Below are positions 7,890 to 16,415 of a stretch of DNA of 64,000 bases, one piece after another; positions within the stretch are counted from its first letter, which is position 1, and every line of letters starts with the position of its first letter. The DNA comes from Actinacidiphila bryophytorum (GTDB lineage: Bacteria > Actinomycetota > Actinomycetes > Streptomycetales > Streptomycetaceae), in the NCBI RefSeq assembly GCF_016916835.1, contig NZ_JAFFIX010000009.1, forward strand, positions 62,001 through 126,000, written 5' to 3'. The notes beneath the pieces were generated by a model. It saw only the letters and a program-made list of their open reading frames with translations. It did no database searches and was not told where the DNA came from. The position numbers and the translations under genes were made by a program.

Positions 7890-8845
7890 TCACGTTGACC
7901 GCGGACAGCGTCGCCGAGGTGTTCGCCGGCGCGCTCGGCGTCGCCCGCAACGGAGAGCGCGTCAGCCCCCGGGGGATGGCGACCCGCGAGGTCCTGGACG
8001 TCGGAATCCGGCTGGCCAGGCCCCGCGCCCGCCTGCTGCTCGCCCATCCGACGCGCATCCCGAACCCGGCCTTCGCAGTCGCCGAGACGGTCTGGATCCT
8101 CTCCGGCTCGGACGCGCCCTGGATCTTCGACTTCAACGGGCAGCTCGCGCAGTACGCCGACGACGGAGTCCTGCGCGGCGCGTACGGACCGCGGCTGCGC
8201 CGCTGGGGCGGGACGGTCGACCAGCTGCGGCGCGTCGTCGAGATCCTCACGGCGGACCGGGACTCCCGACGTGCGCTGATCCAGCTCTACGACCCGGCGC
8301 GGGACGCCGCCGGCCACCGGGACGTGCCGTGCACCCTCGGGTTCCAGTTCCACCTGCGGAACGGCCGGCTGGACATGGCCACCTCAATGCGCGGTCAGGA
8401 CGTATGGATCGGCATGCCGTACGACCTGTTCTTCTACACCACGCTGCACGAGCTGGTGGCCGGGTGGCTCGGGGCAGAGCTGGGCACGTACCGGCACCAC
8501 GTCGGCTCGCTGCACATCTACGAGCGCGACATGGAGAGCGCGGCAGCGGTCACGTCCGTCACGGCCCTCCCGGAGATGCCCGAGCTGGTAACCGGCTGGG
8601 ACGGTTTCGACGACCTCCTGTCCCACGTGCAGGCCGGGAAGGCGACCGGGCACGCCGGTTGGGACGCGATGGGCACGGCCATGCAGAGCTACCGGCTCTG
8701 GAAGCAGGGTGATCGGAACGAGGCCCGGCGTACGGCCGACGGCATCACGGGGCCGCTCAACGAGTCCTTGGCGGCCTGGTACGCGAAGCTCTCTCCCGCC
8801 CCGCACGAGGCCACGTCGGCCCCTTCGACGATGGGACCGAGGTGA
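7886..8845 (+). CDS. Thymidylate-synthase-fold enzyme, probable (d)CMP hydroxymethylase
   Basis: The protein has 319 residues. The GTG overlaps the previous stop and has CGGAGGTG eight bases upstream. The thymidylate synthase fold is clear: DSRR at 126-129, catalytic Cys149 in DVPCT, QFHLRNGRL, Arg169 and Asp172 in MRGQD, IGMPYDL at 175-181, and His/Tyr in GSLHIYERD. Thymidylate synthases have Asn in PFN; here it is Asp180. That is the change known from T4 dCMP hydroxymethylase and the CMP hydroxymethylases of nucleoside pathways (MilA type), and it selects cytosine over uracil. I therefore infer formation of a 5-hydroxymethyl cytosine nucleotide from methylenetetrahydrofolate. Ribo versus deoxyribo preference cannot be told. 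The next gene, an O-carbamoyltransferase, could use the new hydroxyl. Confidence 0.82.
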   Translation: MITLTADSVAEVFAGALGVARNGERVSPRGMATREVLDVGIRLARPRARLLLAHPTRIPNPAFAVAETVWILSGSDAPWIFDFNGQLAQYADDGVLRGAYGPRLRRWGGTVDQLRRVVEILTADRDSRRALIQLYDPARDAAGHRDVPCTLGFQFHLRNGRLDMATSMRGQDVWIGMPYDLFFYTTLHELVAGWLGAELGTYRHHVGSLHIYERDMESAAAVTSVTALPEMPELVTGWDGFDDLLSHVQAGKATGHAGWDAMGTAMQSYRLWKQGDRNEARRTADGITGPLNESLAAWYAKLSPAPHEATSAPSTMGPR

Positions 8846-10578
8846 TGGCGGCCGTGCGTAGACCACCGTCCGTGGTGCTGGGGCTGTGCGCCTTCACCCA
8901 CGACTCCGCTGCCGCGCTGCTGGTGGACGGCAAGCTCGTCGGCTTCGTCGAGGAGGAGCGTCTCTCCGGGGTCAAGCACACGAAGGCGTACCCCGAACTC
9001 GCCGTCGCGTGGCTGCTGCACGAGGCGGGGCTGAGGCCCGCCGACGTCGGTGCCGTGGCGTACAACTTCCAGGCTCTGCGGTACTTCGCGGCCCTCGCCG
9101 AAACGCCCCGCTGGGCACTGTCCCCCGCCACCCGAGCGCGGGCGCTCCCGCGAGCCGCCGGGTTCGCCAAGGTCGGCCTGCGTTCGGCGCGTCGGCTGCG
9201 GTCCCTCGGCCACCGGTTTCCGCAGACGGACGTGCATCCGGTGCTGCACCACCGGGCTCACCAGCTGACCGCGTTCACCGCGTCGGGCTGGGAGGACGCT
9301 GCGGTCCTCGTCGTGGACAGCCTCGGCGAGACCCAGACCACCACCATCGGCCTCGGCCGTCTGAGCCCGGACGGCAGGCCGCATGTCGCCACGCTCCAGT
9401 CGCTGCGTGATCCCGCGTCGCTCGGATACGCCTACGGGGCTGTCACCGAACACCTGGGCTGGCGACGCGGTGACGAGGAGGGGACGGTCATGGCGCTCGC
9501 CGCTCTCGGGGATCCGTCGCGCTTCCGGGACCTCTTCGCCGGGGCGATCCGGACCACCGACGCGGGCTTCGCGCTCGACCCGACGCTCTTCCCGCTGCGC
9601 GTGCTCAGCTCGGGGTACGCGCGGACGTCTCCGCGGTTCGCCGCCCTGAGCTGCCTGCCGCGTCTCGCGGACGAGCCTGTCGAGGCCGTTCACCAAGACC
9701 TCGCCGCGGCCCTTCAAGAGCGCACCGACGAGGTGATGCTGCACCTAGCCCACCGTGCCCGAGCGCTGACGGGTTCCCGGCGGCTGTGCCTCGGCGGCGG
9801 AGTGGCCACCAACTGCGTGAGCGTCGGTCGGATCATCGACGCGGGGCTCTTCGACGAGGTCTTCGTCCCACCGGCGCCGGGCGACGCAGGGACCGCTCTG
9901 GGCGCGGCGATCGCCGCTCACGTGGACGGCGGCACCGTCGGCCCGCTGTCCGGGATCGCCGACGAGTGCTACCTCGGCCCGCGCTTTTCGGGTGCGGACC
10001 TCGACCTCAGTCCATGGCCGCAGTTGCGCGAGCACAAGCTTCCCGGCGATCCCGCCCAGTTCCTGGCGGAGCAGCTTGCGGACGGCGCGATCGTCGGCCT
10101 CTTCCGTGGTCGGGTCGAGGCAGGCCCGCGCGCGTTGGGCAACCGTTCCATCCTCGCCTCGCCCTTGCTGCCGGGTGTGGTGGAGCGGTTGAACGCCACC
10201 GTGAAGTTCCGGGAGCCGTTCCGCCCGTTCGCCCCGATGGTCACCGCGGAACGGGCCGGCGAGTTCTTCACGCTCGGCCAGCAGGCGCCGTTCATGTCGA
10301 TGGCGTCCGGAGTCACCGAGGCGGCCAGGCAGCGCGTACCCGCGATCGTGCACGCCAACGGCACCGCCCGGCTCCAGACGGTCTCCTCCGCGCAGAACCC
10401 GTTCATGCACGACGTCCTGGAGGCGTTCGCACGACGGACCGGCGTGCCGGTGCTCATCAACACGTCCCTCAACGTCAAGGGCCGTCCCATGTGCGGCACA
10501 CCCGCGATGGCGCTGGACTGCCTGGCCAGTTCGGGCCTGGACGCTCTCCTGCTGGAAGGGCGGTGGGTCACCGCATGA
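8845..10578 (+). CDS. O-carbamoyltransferase (NodU/CmcH/TobZ family)
   Basis: The protein has 577 residues; the ATG overlaps the previous stop as TGATG. The family is unmistakable: N-terminal VLGLCAFTHDSAAALLVDG, FVEEERLSGVKH, the metal/ATP site HHRAHQLTAF around residue 135, GGGVATNC, EAGPRALGNRSI and VKFREPFRPFAP in the C-terminal half. These enzymes use carbamoyl phosphate and ATP to form carbamoyl-adenylate and transfer the carbamoyl group to a hydroxyl of an antibiotic, sugar or modified base. Following a cytosine hydroxymethylase, the 5-hydroxymethyl group or a sugar hydroxyl are the natural candidates. Full length, with no missing motif seen. Confidence 0.93.
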   Translation: MAAVRRPPSVVLGLCAFTHDSAAALLVDGKLVGFVEEERLSGVKHTKAYPELAVAWLLHEAGLRPADVGAVAYNFQALRYFAALAETPRWALSPATRARALPRAAGFAKVGLRSARRLRSLGHRFPQTDVHPVLHHRAHQLTAFTASGWEDAAVLVVDSLGETQTTTIGLGRLSPDGRPHVATLQSLRDPASLGYAYGAVTEHLGWRRGDEEGTVMALAALGDPSRFRDLFAGAIRTTDAGFALDPTLFPLRVLSSGYARTSPRFAALSCLPRLADEPVEAVHQDLAAALQERTDEVMLHLAHRARALTGSRRLCLGGGVATNCVSVGRIIDAGLFDEVFVPPAPGDAGTALGAAIAAHVDGGTVGPLSGIADECYLGPRFSGADLDLSPWPQLREHKLPGDPAQFLAEQLADGAIVGLFRGRVEAGPRALGNRSILASPLLPGVVERLNATVKFREPFRPFAPMVTAERAGEFFTLGQQAPFMSMASGVTEAARQRVPAIVHANGTARLQTVSSAQNPFMHDVLEAFARRTGVPVLINTSLNVKGRPMCGTPAMALDCLASSGLDALLLEGRWVTA

Positions 10579-11618
10579 GGATCGGTTACAGCTTCTGGGG
10601 TTTCCTCGGCCCTGGCGTCACCGACACCCCCGACGGAGGTCGCAGCCACCGCCGTCCCCTGGTCGACGGGCTGCTCGGCCGTGGCCACGAGATCGTCTTC
10701 CTCCAAGCCGACCGGGATCGTACGGAGGCCGGGGACGATCTCGGCGGTGCGTACGTCTTCGACGCCGGCTTCCCGGACGTGGAAGTGCTCTTCCTCGAAT
10801 GGCGCTGGGCCATCGAGGGCCGGAACACCACCCCGTGCGGCAGTCCGGGCCACACCTGCGACCTCCACCGCCAGGCCGACCTGCTCATGCACTACGCCCA
10901 GCGAGCTGTCCCCGTGGTCATCTGGGACAAGGACCGCCAGTTGAGCGGCGACGACCCGTGGCGCCGCACTCCCGGTGTCACCGTTTGCGAGGCCGCACTC
11001 GGCCCGACCGCCGGGGCTCACCGGCTGCTTTTCCCGGTCGACGACGCGTTGCTCGACGCGGCCGCCCCGGCTGCCCTGGCCGCGCAGCCTCGTCCGGTCG
11101 GGCTCGGCTATGTGGGTAACCAGTACGACCGGGACGAGGCGTTCGACGCCTTCTTCGCGCCGGCGGCCCGGACGGTCCCCCATGTGGTCGGTGGGAAGTG
11201 GCCGCGCACGTCCGCCTGGCCGCACGTCACCTTCCTCGGCCGCGTCCCGTTCGCCGAGGTGCACCACATCTACGGCCGGTCGCTCGCGACGGTCCTGCTG
11301 CTGCCCGAGCGATACGCGGCGGCCGGACAGATGACCCAGCGGATCTTCGAGGCCGTCCTGGCCGGATGCCTGCCTCTGGCGCCTGCCGACATCCGCGGAG
11401 TCGAGACGTTCGTTCCGCGATCGCTGATCGTGCGGGATGGCGACGACGTCGCCCGTCACGTCGAAACACTCCGCGCCCTCGCTGGTAGCAGGGAGCACGT
11501 CGAACTGCTCGCCGCGTGCCTCGAACGGCTGGACGTCTTCCGGCTGAGCCGTCAGGTCGAGGCGCTCGACTCGATCTTCGCCCAGGTCACGACGCACCCG
11601 GAAGGGGCCACGTCGTGA
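10575..11618 (+). CDS. GT-B glycosyltransferase-like protein (CgeB-like)
   Basis: The protein has 347 residues, with an ATGA overlap with the carbamoyltransferase. The N-terminus MRIGYSFWGFLGPG leads a Rossmann-like half. In the second half GYVGNQYDRDEAFD, TFLGRVPFAEVHHIYGRS and the acidic-helix segment RIFEAVLAGCLPLAP resemble the donor-binding region of CgeB/GT4-like transferases. Substrates are unknown. As the second transferase of the cluster it suggests a product with at least two sugar-type building blocks. Confidence 0.65.
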   Translation: MRIGYSFWGFLGPGVTDTPDGGRSHRRPLVDGLLGRGHEIVFLQADRDRTEAGDDLGGAYVFDAGFPDVEVLFLEWRWAIEGRNTTPCGSPGHTCDLHRQADLLMHYAQRAVPVVIWDKDRQLSGDDPWRRTPGVTVCEAALGPTAGAHRLLFPVDDALLDAAAPAALAAQPRPVGLGYVGNQYDRDEAFDAFFAPAARTVPHVVGGKWPRTSAWPHVTFLGRVPFAEVHHIYGRSLATVLLLPERYAAAGQMTQRIFEAVLAGCLPLAPADIRGVETFVPRSLIVRDGDDVARHVETLRALAGSREHVELLAACLERLDVFRLSRQVEALDSIFAQVTTHPEGATS

Positions 11619-11711
11619 GGCCCTTCAGGAGCTGGAGGCGGCTCGCGGCTCACGCCAGACCGACCTGCGGCGAGAACTCCCGTCCGTCCACCCCCTCTAC
11701 AGTGGAGCACC

Positions 11712-12227
11712 ATGCAGAAGGTCGCCATCGTCGGCTGCGGCGGCAGCGGCAAGTCCCATGTGGCCCGTCAGCTCGGAGCCGCGCTGGCCGCCCCAGTCAC
11801 GCACCTGGACGCGGTCTACTTCGACGACGAGTGGAACGCGCTGCCGATGGAGAAGTTCGCCGCCGCCCAGCGCGCCCTCGTCTCCGAGCCGCGCTGGGTG
11901 ATCGACGGCAACTACAACTCCACCCTGGCCATCCGGCTCGAAGCCTGCGACACCGTGGTGTTCATGGACGTGTCCACAGCCGCGGCACTCTGGGGGATCC
12001 TCTCGCGACAGCTCCGGCACGGCGTCGGCCACAAGGGCAACGGCGTCCACAACCGGATCACCTGGAGCGTCGTCAAGTACGTCGCGACGTACCGCCGCAA
12101 GATGCGGCCCCGGGTGCTGGCCAAGATCGAGGAGTACGCCGCCGGCCACGCCGATGTGGTGCTCCTGACCAGCCGCCGACGTACCCGACGCTGGCTGCGC
12201 GAGGTCACTGCAGACCGCTCGGGCTGA
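11712..12227 (+). CDS. Small P-loop kinase (adenylate kinase/FlaR-like)
   Basis: The protein has 171 residues. The Walker A motif GCGGSGKS lies at residues 8-15, followed by LDAVYFDDEW, RWVIDGNYNSTL and VVFMDVS. The C-terminal RRRTRRWLREV is typical of the small topology-modulation/AAA-type kinases related to shikimate and adenylate kinases. Such proteins phosphorylate small molecules or nucleotides. A 93-bp gap precedes it, the largest inside the cluster, so a separate promoter is possible. The initiation site is weak (GTGGAGCACC). Confidence 0.75.
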   Translation: MQKVAIVGCGGSGKSHVARQLGAALAAPVTHLDAVYFDDEWNALPMEKFAAAQRALVSEPRWVIDGNYNSTLAIRLEACDTVVFMDVSTAAALWGILSRQLRHGVGHKGNGVHNRITWSVVKYVATYRRKMRPRVLAKIEEYAAGHADVVLLTSRRRTRRWLREVTADRSG

Positions 12228-12264
12228 GGGGTCCACTCGCTGGCGGCCTTCCATCGGGGGGGCG

Positions 12265-13110
12265 GTGCCGGTGAAGCCCAATCCCTTCCTGGCTTCGTCG
12301 CTGGCACCGCTGTACGGGGACGCGAGCCGCCTGGCCTCACGTACGTCGGCGCTGGGACAGGCGAAGGTCTCCGGTCGCCCGGTGCCGGTCACCATCGCGC
12401 GTCTGGCCCTGGAACACGCGCACCCGGACCTTCCGCTCCGCACGGTGGCCGACATCGGCTGCGGCCGGGGGACGAGCAGCCGCGTGCTGGCCGAACAGCT
12501 CACGCCACGGCGGCTCACGGCGATCGACGCCTCCGGTGCCATGCTCTCCGCAGCGCGTGTGCGCGTTGGTGCGCCGCCTGGGACCGAGACCGGATACGTC
12601 CAAGCTGACTTCCACCGCCTTCCGCTGGCGACCGGCACGTACGACCTGGTCGTCGCGGCCTTCTGCCTGTACCACTCGCCCCGGCCCGGACAGGTGATTG
12701 CCGAGTTCGCCCGCGTGCTGCATCCCCAAGGCGTGGCAGTGCTGGTAACGAAGAGCGCTGACAGCTACAGCGAGCTCGACGCGCTGCTGGCCTCCTCCGG
12801 GCTCGATCCGGAAGCCCCGTACCGCGAAAGCCTGTACGCGGCGGCCCACAGCGGAAACGTCGCCGCGATCGTGGCCAGCGGCCTCGAGGTGCTGCACGTG
12901 GAACACGAGGATCACGGCTTCCGGTTCACCGACCTGGCACACGTGGCCGCCTACGTGGCGACCAACCCGAAGTACCACCTTGCGCCGGGCCTGCGCGGGG
13001 ACCCCACGTCGATCGCTGAAGCCCTCCGAGCGCGTCTTCCCGAAGCACCGGTCACGGCGAGCTCCACCATCACCTACGTCGTCGCCCGTCCACCTGGAGT
13101 CCGCCGATGA
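12265..13110 (+). CDS. SAM-dependent class I methyltransferase
   Basis: The protein has 281 residues. The SAM-binding glycine motif VADIGCGRGTSS lies near residue 61, followed by the acidic motif LTAIDASGAML, QADFHRLPLATGTYDLVVAAFCLYH and the post-motif HPQGVAVLVTKS. This is the methyltransferase_11/25 type that acts on small molecules (O-, N- or C-atoms). The GTG at 12265 lies close to a G-run; the in-frame GTG at 12271 has better spacing and may be the start. The stop overlaps the next ATG. Confidence 0.83.
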   Translation: MPVKPNPFLASSLAPLYGDASRLASRTSALGQAKVSGRPVPVTIARLALEHAHPDLPLRTVADIGCGRGTSSRVLAEQLTPRRLTAIDASGAMLSAARVRVGAPPGTETGYVQADFHRLPLATGTYDLVVAAFCLYHSPRPGQVIAEFARVLHPQGVAVLVTKSADSYSELDALLASSGLDPEAPYRESLYAAAHSGNVAAIVASGLEVLHVEHEDHGFRFTDLAHVAAYVATNPKYHLAPGLRGDPTSIAEALRARLPEAPVTASSTITYVVARPPGVRR

Positions 13111-13886
13111 CCACCGCCCATTACGTCAAGCACTACCTCACGGCCGAGCGCTGCCAGACCGCGGTACGCAACTACATGTGGCTGCTGCAGCACGCCGCCC
13201 CGGTCCGCCTGCCGGCGCTCCAGGCGATCAGACCCACCAGCGTCACTTTCGAATTCGTCCAGGGCCGCCACGCCCAGCCGTCGGACCTGCCGCGCCTCGC
13301 CACCCACCTCGGGGACGTGCACGGTGCCTCCTGGGTGGCCGACCTGCACCGCGCTCAACTCGGCGCCGTGCACGTGCCGAACGAGGGGTTGGAGGTGCCG
13401 GACTACCCCTCGTCGCGGCGGAAGGCCCTTGCCGCGCGGCACGCCGCCGGGTTCCTTCCGACGACCGCCGATCTGGACGCCTCGCTGGCGCTCCTGGCGC
13501 AGACGGACAGCGGCCCGGCCGCCTTCTACAAGGACACCAACCCGCGGAACGTCCTCATCACCGCGGACGCCGTCGTCACGATCGACGTCGACGACCTCAC
13601 CCTCGCCCCCTTCGGCTACGACCTGGCCAAGCTGATCGTGACGCTGACCATGACCTACGGGCCGCTTCCTGCCAACGCCGTCCGTGACGCGCTCGACCGG
13701 TACAACCAGGCCGCCGCCCACCACCACGAACCGCTGGGCCACACGGACATGGGGCAGCTCACCGCATTCATGAGCCTGCACGACATCCTCACCGCTCCCT
13801 ACCTCGGCAGGAACGGGTACCGGTACCGCGCTCCGGGTCCGAGCGCCTACACCGGCCGCGGCGACGCCACCACGGACATCGCATGA
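13107..13886 (+). CDS. APH-fold phosphotransferase, atypical
   Basis: The protein has 259 residues and is ATGA-coupled to the methyltransferase and to the next gene. The C-terminal lobe has FYKDTNPRNVLI (about residue 147) and VVTIDVDDL (about 160), equivalent to the catalytic loop (H-x-D-x-x-x-x-N) and the IDxxD metal site of aminoglycoside/choline kinases. The His before the catalytic Asp is replaced by Lys. The N-terminal lobe is short and no clear ATP-binding Lys is obvious, so it may be a divergent kinase. Substrate unknown; a cluster metabolite or self-protection by phosphorylation is possible. Confidence 0.65.
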   Translation: MTTAHYVKHYLTAERCQTAVRNYMWLLQHAAPVRLPALQAIRPTSVTFEFVQGRHAQPSDLPRLATHLGDVHGASWVADLHRAQLGAVHVPNEGLEVPDYPSSRRKALAARHAAGFLPTTADLDASLALLAQTDSGPAAFYKDTNPRNVLITADAVVTIDVDDLTLAPFGYDLAKLIVTLTMTYGPLPANAVRDALDRYNQAAAHHHEPLGHTDMGQLTAFMSLHDILTAPYLGRNGYRYRAPGPSAYTGRGDATTDIA

Positions 13887-14542
13887 TCACCACGGAAATC
13901 GTCCTCGTCCGGCACGGCCAGGCCCGCTGCAACGCCGCGGGCATCGTGGGCGGCCCTCGTACGTGCACGGGCCTGACCGACCTGGGCCGCGTCCAAGTCC
14001 TCGCCACAGCAGAACACCTCGCGCCCGAGCACGCGACGAAGCCCTTCACCGCGCTCTACACCGGACCACGCCTGCGGCTCCGGGAGACCGCCGACATCCT
14101 GGGGCCCGCCCTCGGGCTGCGGGCCAAGGTCACCGCCGGTCTGGACGGCCCCGCACACGGCGACGCCGACGGCAGGCCCTGGTACGACGTGAAGACGTCG
14201 GCCGACGGCGGTCCGCACGCCCATCCCGACAGGCCGTGGGCCACGGGCTCGGACACGTGGAACGGCTACCTGGAGCGCGCCGGCGCCTTCCTTCGGGACC
14301 TCATCGAACAACATGAGGGGCAGCGGCTGCTCTTCGCCGCGCACGGCGAGACGATCCTGGCGTTGCACACCCTCCTGCTGGAGCTGCGGCCGGGTCTCCA
14401 GACCGGATTCACCGTCGACCACGGCTCGATCACCCGGTGGCAACACCACGTCAACCGCCTCGGCCAGCACCGCTGGCTCCTCGACCGCCACAACGACAGA
14501 GCTCATCTGGACCCCGTGCGGGAACAGCGGGGTCGGGGATGA
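13883..14542 (+). CDS. Histidine phosphatase superfamily protein
   Basis: The protein has 219 residues, ATGA-coupled on both sides. The RHG motif (VLVRHGQARCN, residues 8-18), TGPRLRLRETADIL with the second Arg, and FAAHGETILAL with the second catalytic His near residue 153 define the branch-1 (phosphoglycerate-mutase-like) phosphatases. It sits between two kinase-fold genes, so phosphate removal from a pathway intermediate is a reasonable guess. Confidence 0.85.
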   Translation: MITTEIVLVRHGQARCNAAGIVGGPRTCTGLTDLGRVQVLATAEHLAPEHATKPFTALYTGPRLRLRETADILGPALGLRAKVTAGLDGPAHGDADGRPWYDVKTSADGGPHAHPDRPWATGSDTWNGYLERAGAFLRDLIEQHEGQRLLFAAHGETILALHTLLLELRPGLQTGFTVDHGSITRWQHHVNRLGQHRWLLDRHNDRAHLDPVREQRGRG

Positions 14543-15375
14543 GCGGGATCGAGGACCCTCGGCTTCGTCTCGTGGCGGAGACGGTCGGCGAGGTCCGGAT
14601 AATCAGCGAGCCGGGCCTTCCCCGTCGACTGCTACTCGTCGCCGACTCGTCCGGCCGGCGCTACGTCGTCAAGCAGCACCGCAGCGCTGAGCGCTTCGCC
14701 CAGGAGGTCCGCGCCTACGCCACGTACCTCACGTCGTTACGTGATCTGACGGCGGAGCTTGTCGCTCACGATCCGTCCAACCGGACGCTGCTGCTCTCGT
14801 ACGTCCCAGGCGACGACTGCGACAGCCCAGCTCTCACGTCCTCCGAGCGCTCCTTGAGCCACCACCGCGCTGGAGTCGCGCTGCGGAGGCTCCACGACGC
14901 CACACCCGAAGAGCAGGCCGAACTCTCCGGTTGCGGTCTGGCCGACCGAATGCACCAGTGGACCCGGCGTGCCGACGACGCCGGGATCGTCTCCCGCGAC
15001 GAACGGCGTCTGCTGCACGCTTACGCGCTCCGGCTGTCCTCCACAACGTTAGAAGGCAGTGTCTGCCACCTCGACTATCAGCCCCGCAACTGGCGGCTCC
15101 ACCGCGACGCGCTCTTCGTCGTCGACTTCGAGCACTGCCGTCCGGACGCCCGCGTCCGCGACGTCGGACGCCTCGAACACCGGCACTGGGTGGGTCAGCC
15201 GCACCTACGCGACGCCTTCTTCTCCGGCTACGGCCGGCTTCTTTCCGATGCCGAGCAGCAGCTCCTGCATCTCTTCGGCGCGATCGAGGCCGTCACCGCG
15301 CTGGTGCGCGGCCACGAGACCGGCGACGCCGAGCTGTCCGCCCACGGGCGCGCCCTTCTGGCCCGCCTTCCCTGA
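14539..15375 (+). CDS. APH-family phosphotransferase
   Basis: The protein has 278 residues, ATGA-coupled to the histidine phosphatase. The N-lobe contains RRYVVKQHRS (ATP-binding Lys near residue 45). The C-lobe contains VCHLDYQPRNWRL (catalytic Asp near residue 177, with Leu between the His and Asp as in HxD) and FVVDFEHC (metal-binding Asp). The overall layout matches aminoglycoside/homoserine-type kinases of normal length. Substrate unknown; candidates are a sugar, nucleoside or the final product. Confidence 0.8.
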   Translation: MSGIEDPRLRLVAETVGEVRIISEPGLPRRLLLVADSSGRRYVVKQHRSAERFAQEVRAYATYLTSLRDLTAELVAHDPSNRTLLLSYVPGDDCDSPALTSSERSLSHHRAGVALRRLHDATPEEQAELSGCGLADRMHQWTRRADDAGIVSRDERRLLHAYALRLSSTTLEGSVCHLDYQPRNWRLHRDALFVVDFEHCRPDARVRDVGRLEHRHWVGQPHLRDAFFSGYGRLLSDAEQQLLHLFGAIEAVTALVRGHETGDAELSAHGRALLARLP

Positions 15376-15398
15376 CCACCCCGCTACCGGAGGACACC

Positions 15399-16394
15399 GT
15401 GTCCACCTCAGCTCTCCCCCCATCACGACCGCATATCCGCCGTGCCGTGATCACCGGATCGGCCGGCTTCATCGGCTCCCATCTCGCCCAGGCGCTGCTC
15501 CAGGACGGCACCACCGTCATCGGCCTCGACCGCCGCGACGCCGCCACCGACCGGTCGGCCGCCGCCAACCTCGCGCCGCTAATCGGGCAGCCCGGCTACG
15601 TGCCGGTGACGGCGGACCTGCTGACGTGCGCCGTCGAGCCGGTGCTGCTCGACGCCGAAGTGGTCTTCCACCTCGCCGGCGTGCCCGGTGTCCGGCCCTC
15701 GTGGGGGCCGCGGTTCAGCTCCTACGTGCAGTGCAACATCCTCGCCACCCAGCGCGTTATGGACGCCGCCGCGAGGCTCGGCGTCCCCCGCGTCGTGGTG
15801 GCCTCGTCCTCCAGCGTCTACGGGCCGACGGACGGCCGACCGAGCCGAGAGACCGACCACCCGCACCCCGCCTCGCCCTACGCGGTGACGAAGCTTGCCG
15901 AGGAACAGCTCTGCCTGGCACACGCCGCCCGGTCCGACTGCCGCACCAGCGTGGTCGCCCTCCGCTACTTCACCGTCTACGGCCCCCGGCAGCGCGCGGA
16001 CATGTTCACCCACCGGGCACTGCTCGCCGCCATCGCGGGCACCTCGCTCCGCATCTACGGCGACGGACACCAACGGCGCGACTTCACGTACATCGACGAC
16101 ACCGTGACCGCCACCCTGGCCGCTGCCTCCGCCCCGGAGGACACCGGAGTGGTGAACGTCGGCGGCGGTGGCAGCGCCTCTCTCGCCGAGGTGATGCAGC
16201 TCGTGGAGCAGCTGACCGGCCGCCAGTTGGCCGTCGAGTACCTCACCAGCCGCAGCGGAGACGTGCCGGTGACCAAGGCGGACTGCTCGCGCGCCCGTAC
16301 CCACCTCGGCTGGGAGCCCACCGTCGACCTCGCCGCCGGCATCCGCGCGCAGCTGCGGCACCTCACCGACCACGCGGCGCGGCAGGCTGCCTGA
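15399..16394 (+). CDS. NAD-dependent nucleotide-sugar epimerase/dehydratase (extended SDR)
   Basis: The protein has 331 residues, with a GTG start preceded by GGAGG five bases upstream. The Rossmann motif is ITGSAGFIGSHLAQ (about residues 18-31). The active site is VASSSSVYG plus SPYAVTKLAEE (YxxxK). The substrate half contains RYFTVYGPRQRADM, typical of UDP-glucose 4-epimerase or dTDP-sugar dehydratase-like enzymes. It probably converts an NDP-activated sugar in the pathway; the exact sugar cannot be read from the sequence. Confidence 0.88.
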   Translation: MSTSALPPSRPHIRRAVITGSAGFIGSHLAQALLQDGTTVIGLDRRDAATDRSAAANLAPLIGQPGYVPVTADLLTCAVEPVLLDAEVVFHLAGVPGVRPSWGPRFSSYVQCNILATQRVMDAAARLGVPRVVVASSSSVYGPTDGRPSRETDHPHPASPYAVTKLAEEQLCLAHAARSDCRTSVVALRYFTVYGPRQRADMFTHRALLAAIAGTSLRIYGDGHQRRDFTYIDDTVTATLAAASAPEDTGVVNVGGGGSASLAEVMQLVEQLTGRQLAVEYLTSRSGDVPVTKADCSRARTHLGWEPTVDLAAGIRAQLRHLTDHAARQAA

Positions 16395-16415
16395 GCGAAG
16401 GGCTGAAGCACCCCC

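Noticed and set aside
7886-10578. DNA hypermodification system (5-hydroxymethyl- then carbamoyl-cytosine in DNA)
   Set aside because: The TS-like and carbamoyltransferase pair recalls phage base modification, but there is no polymerase, deoxynucleotide kinase, dCTPase or DNA-acting modification gene. The sugar and CMP-sugar genes fit a small-molecule pathway better.
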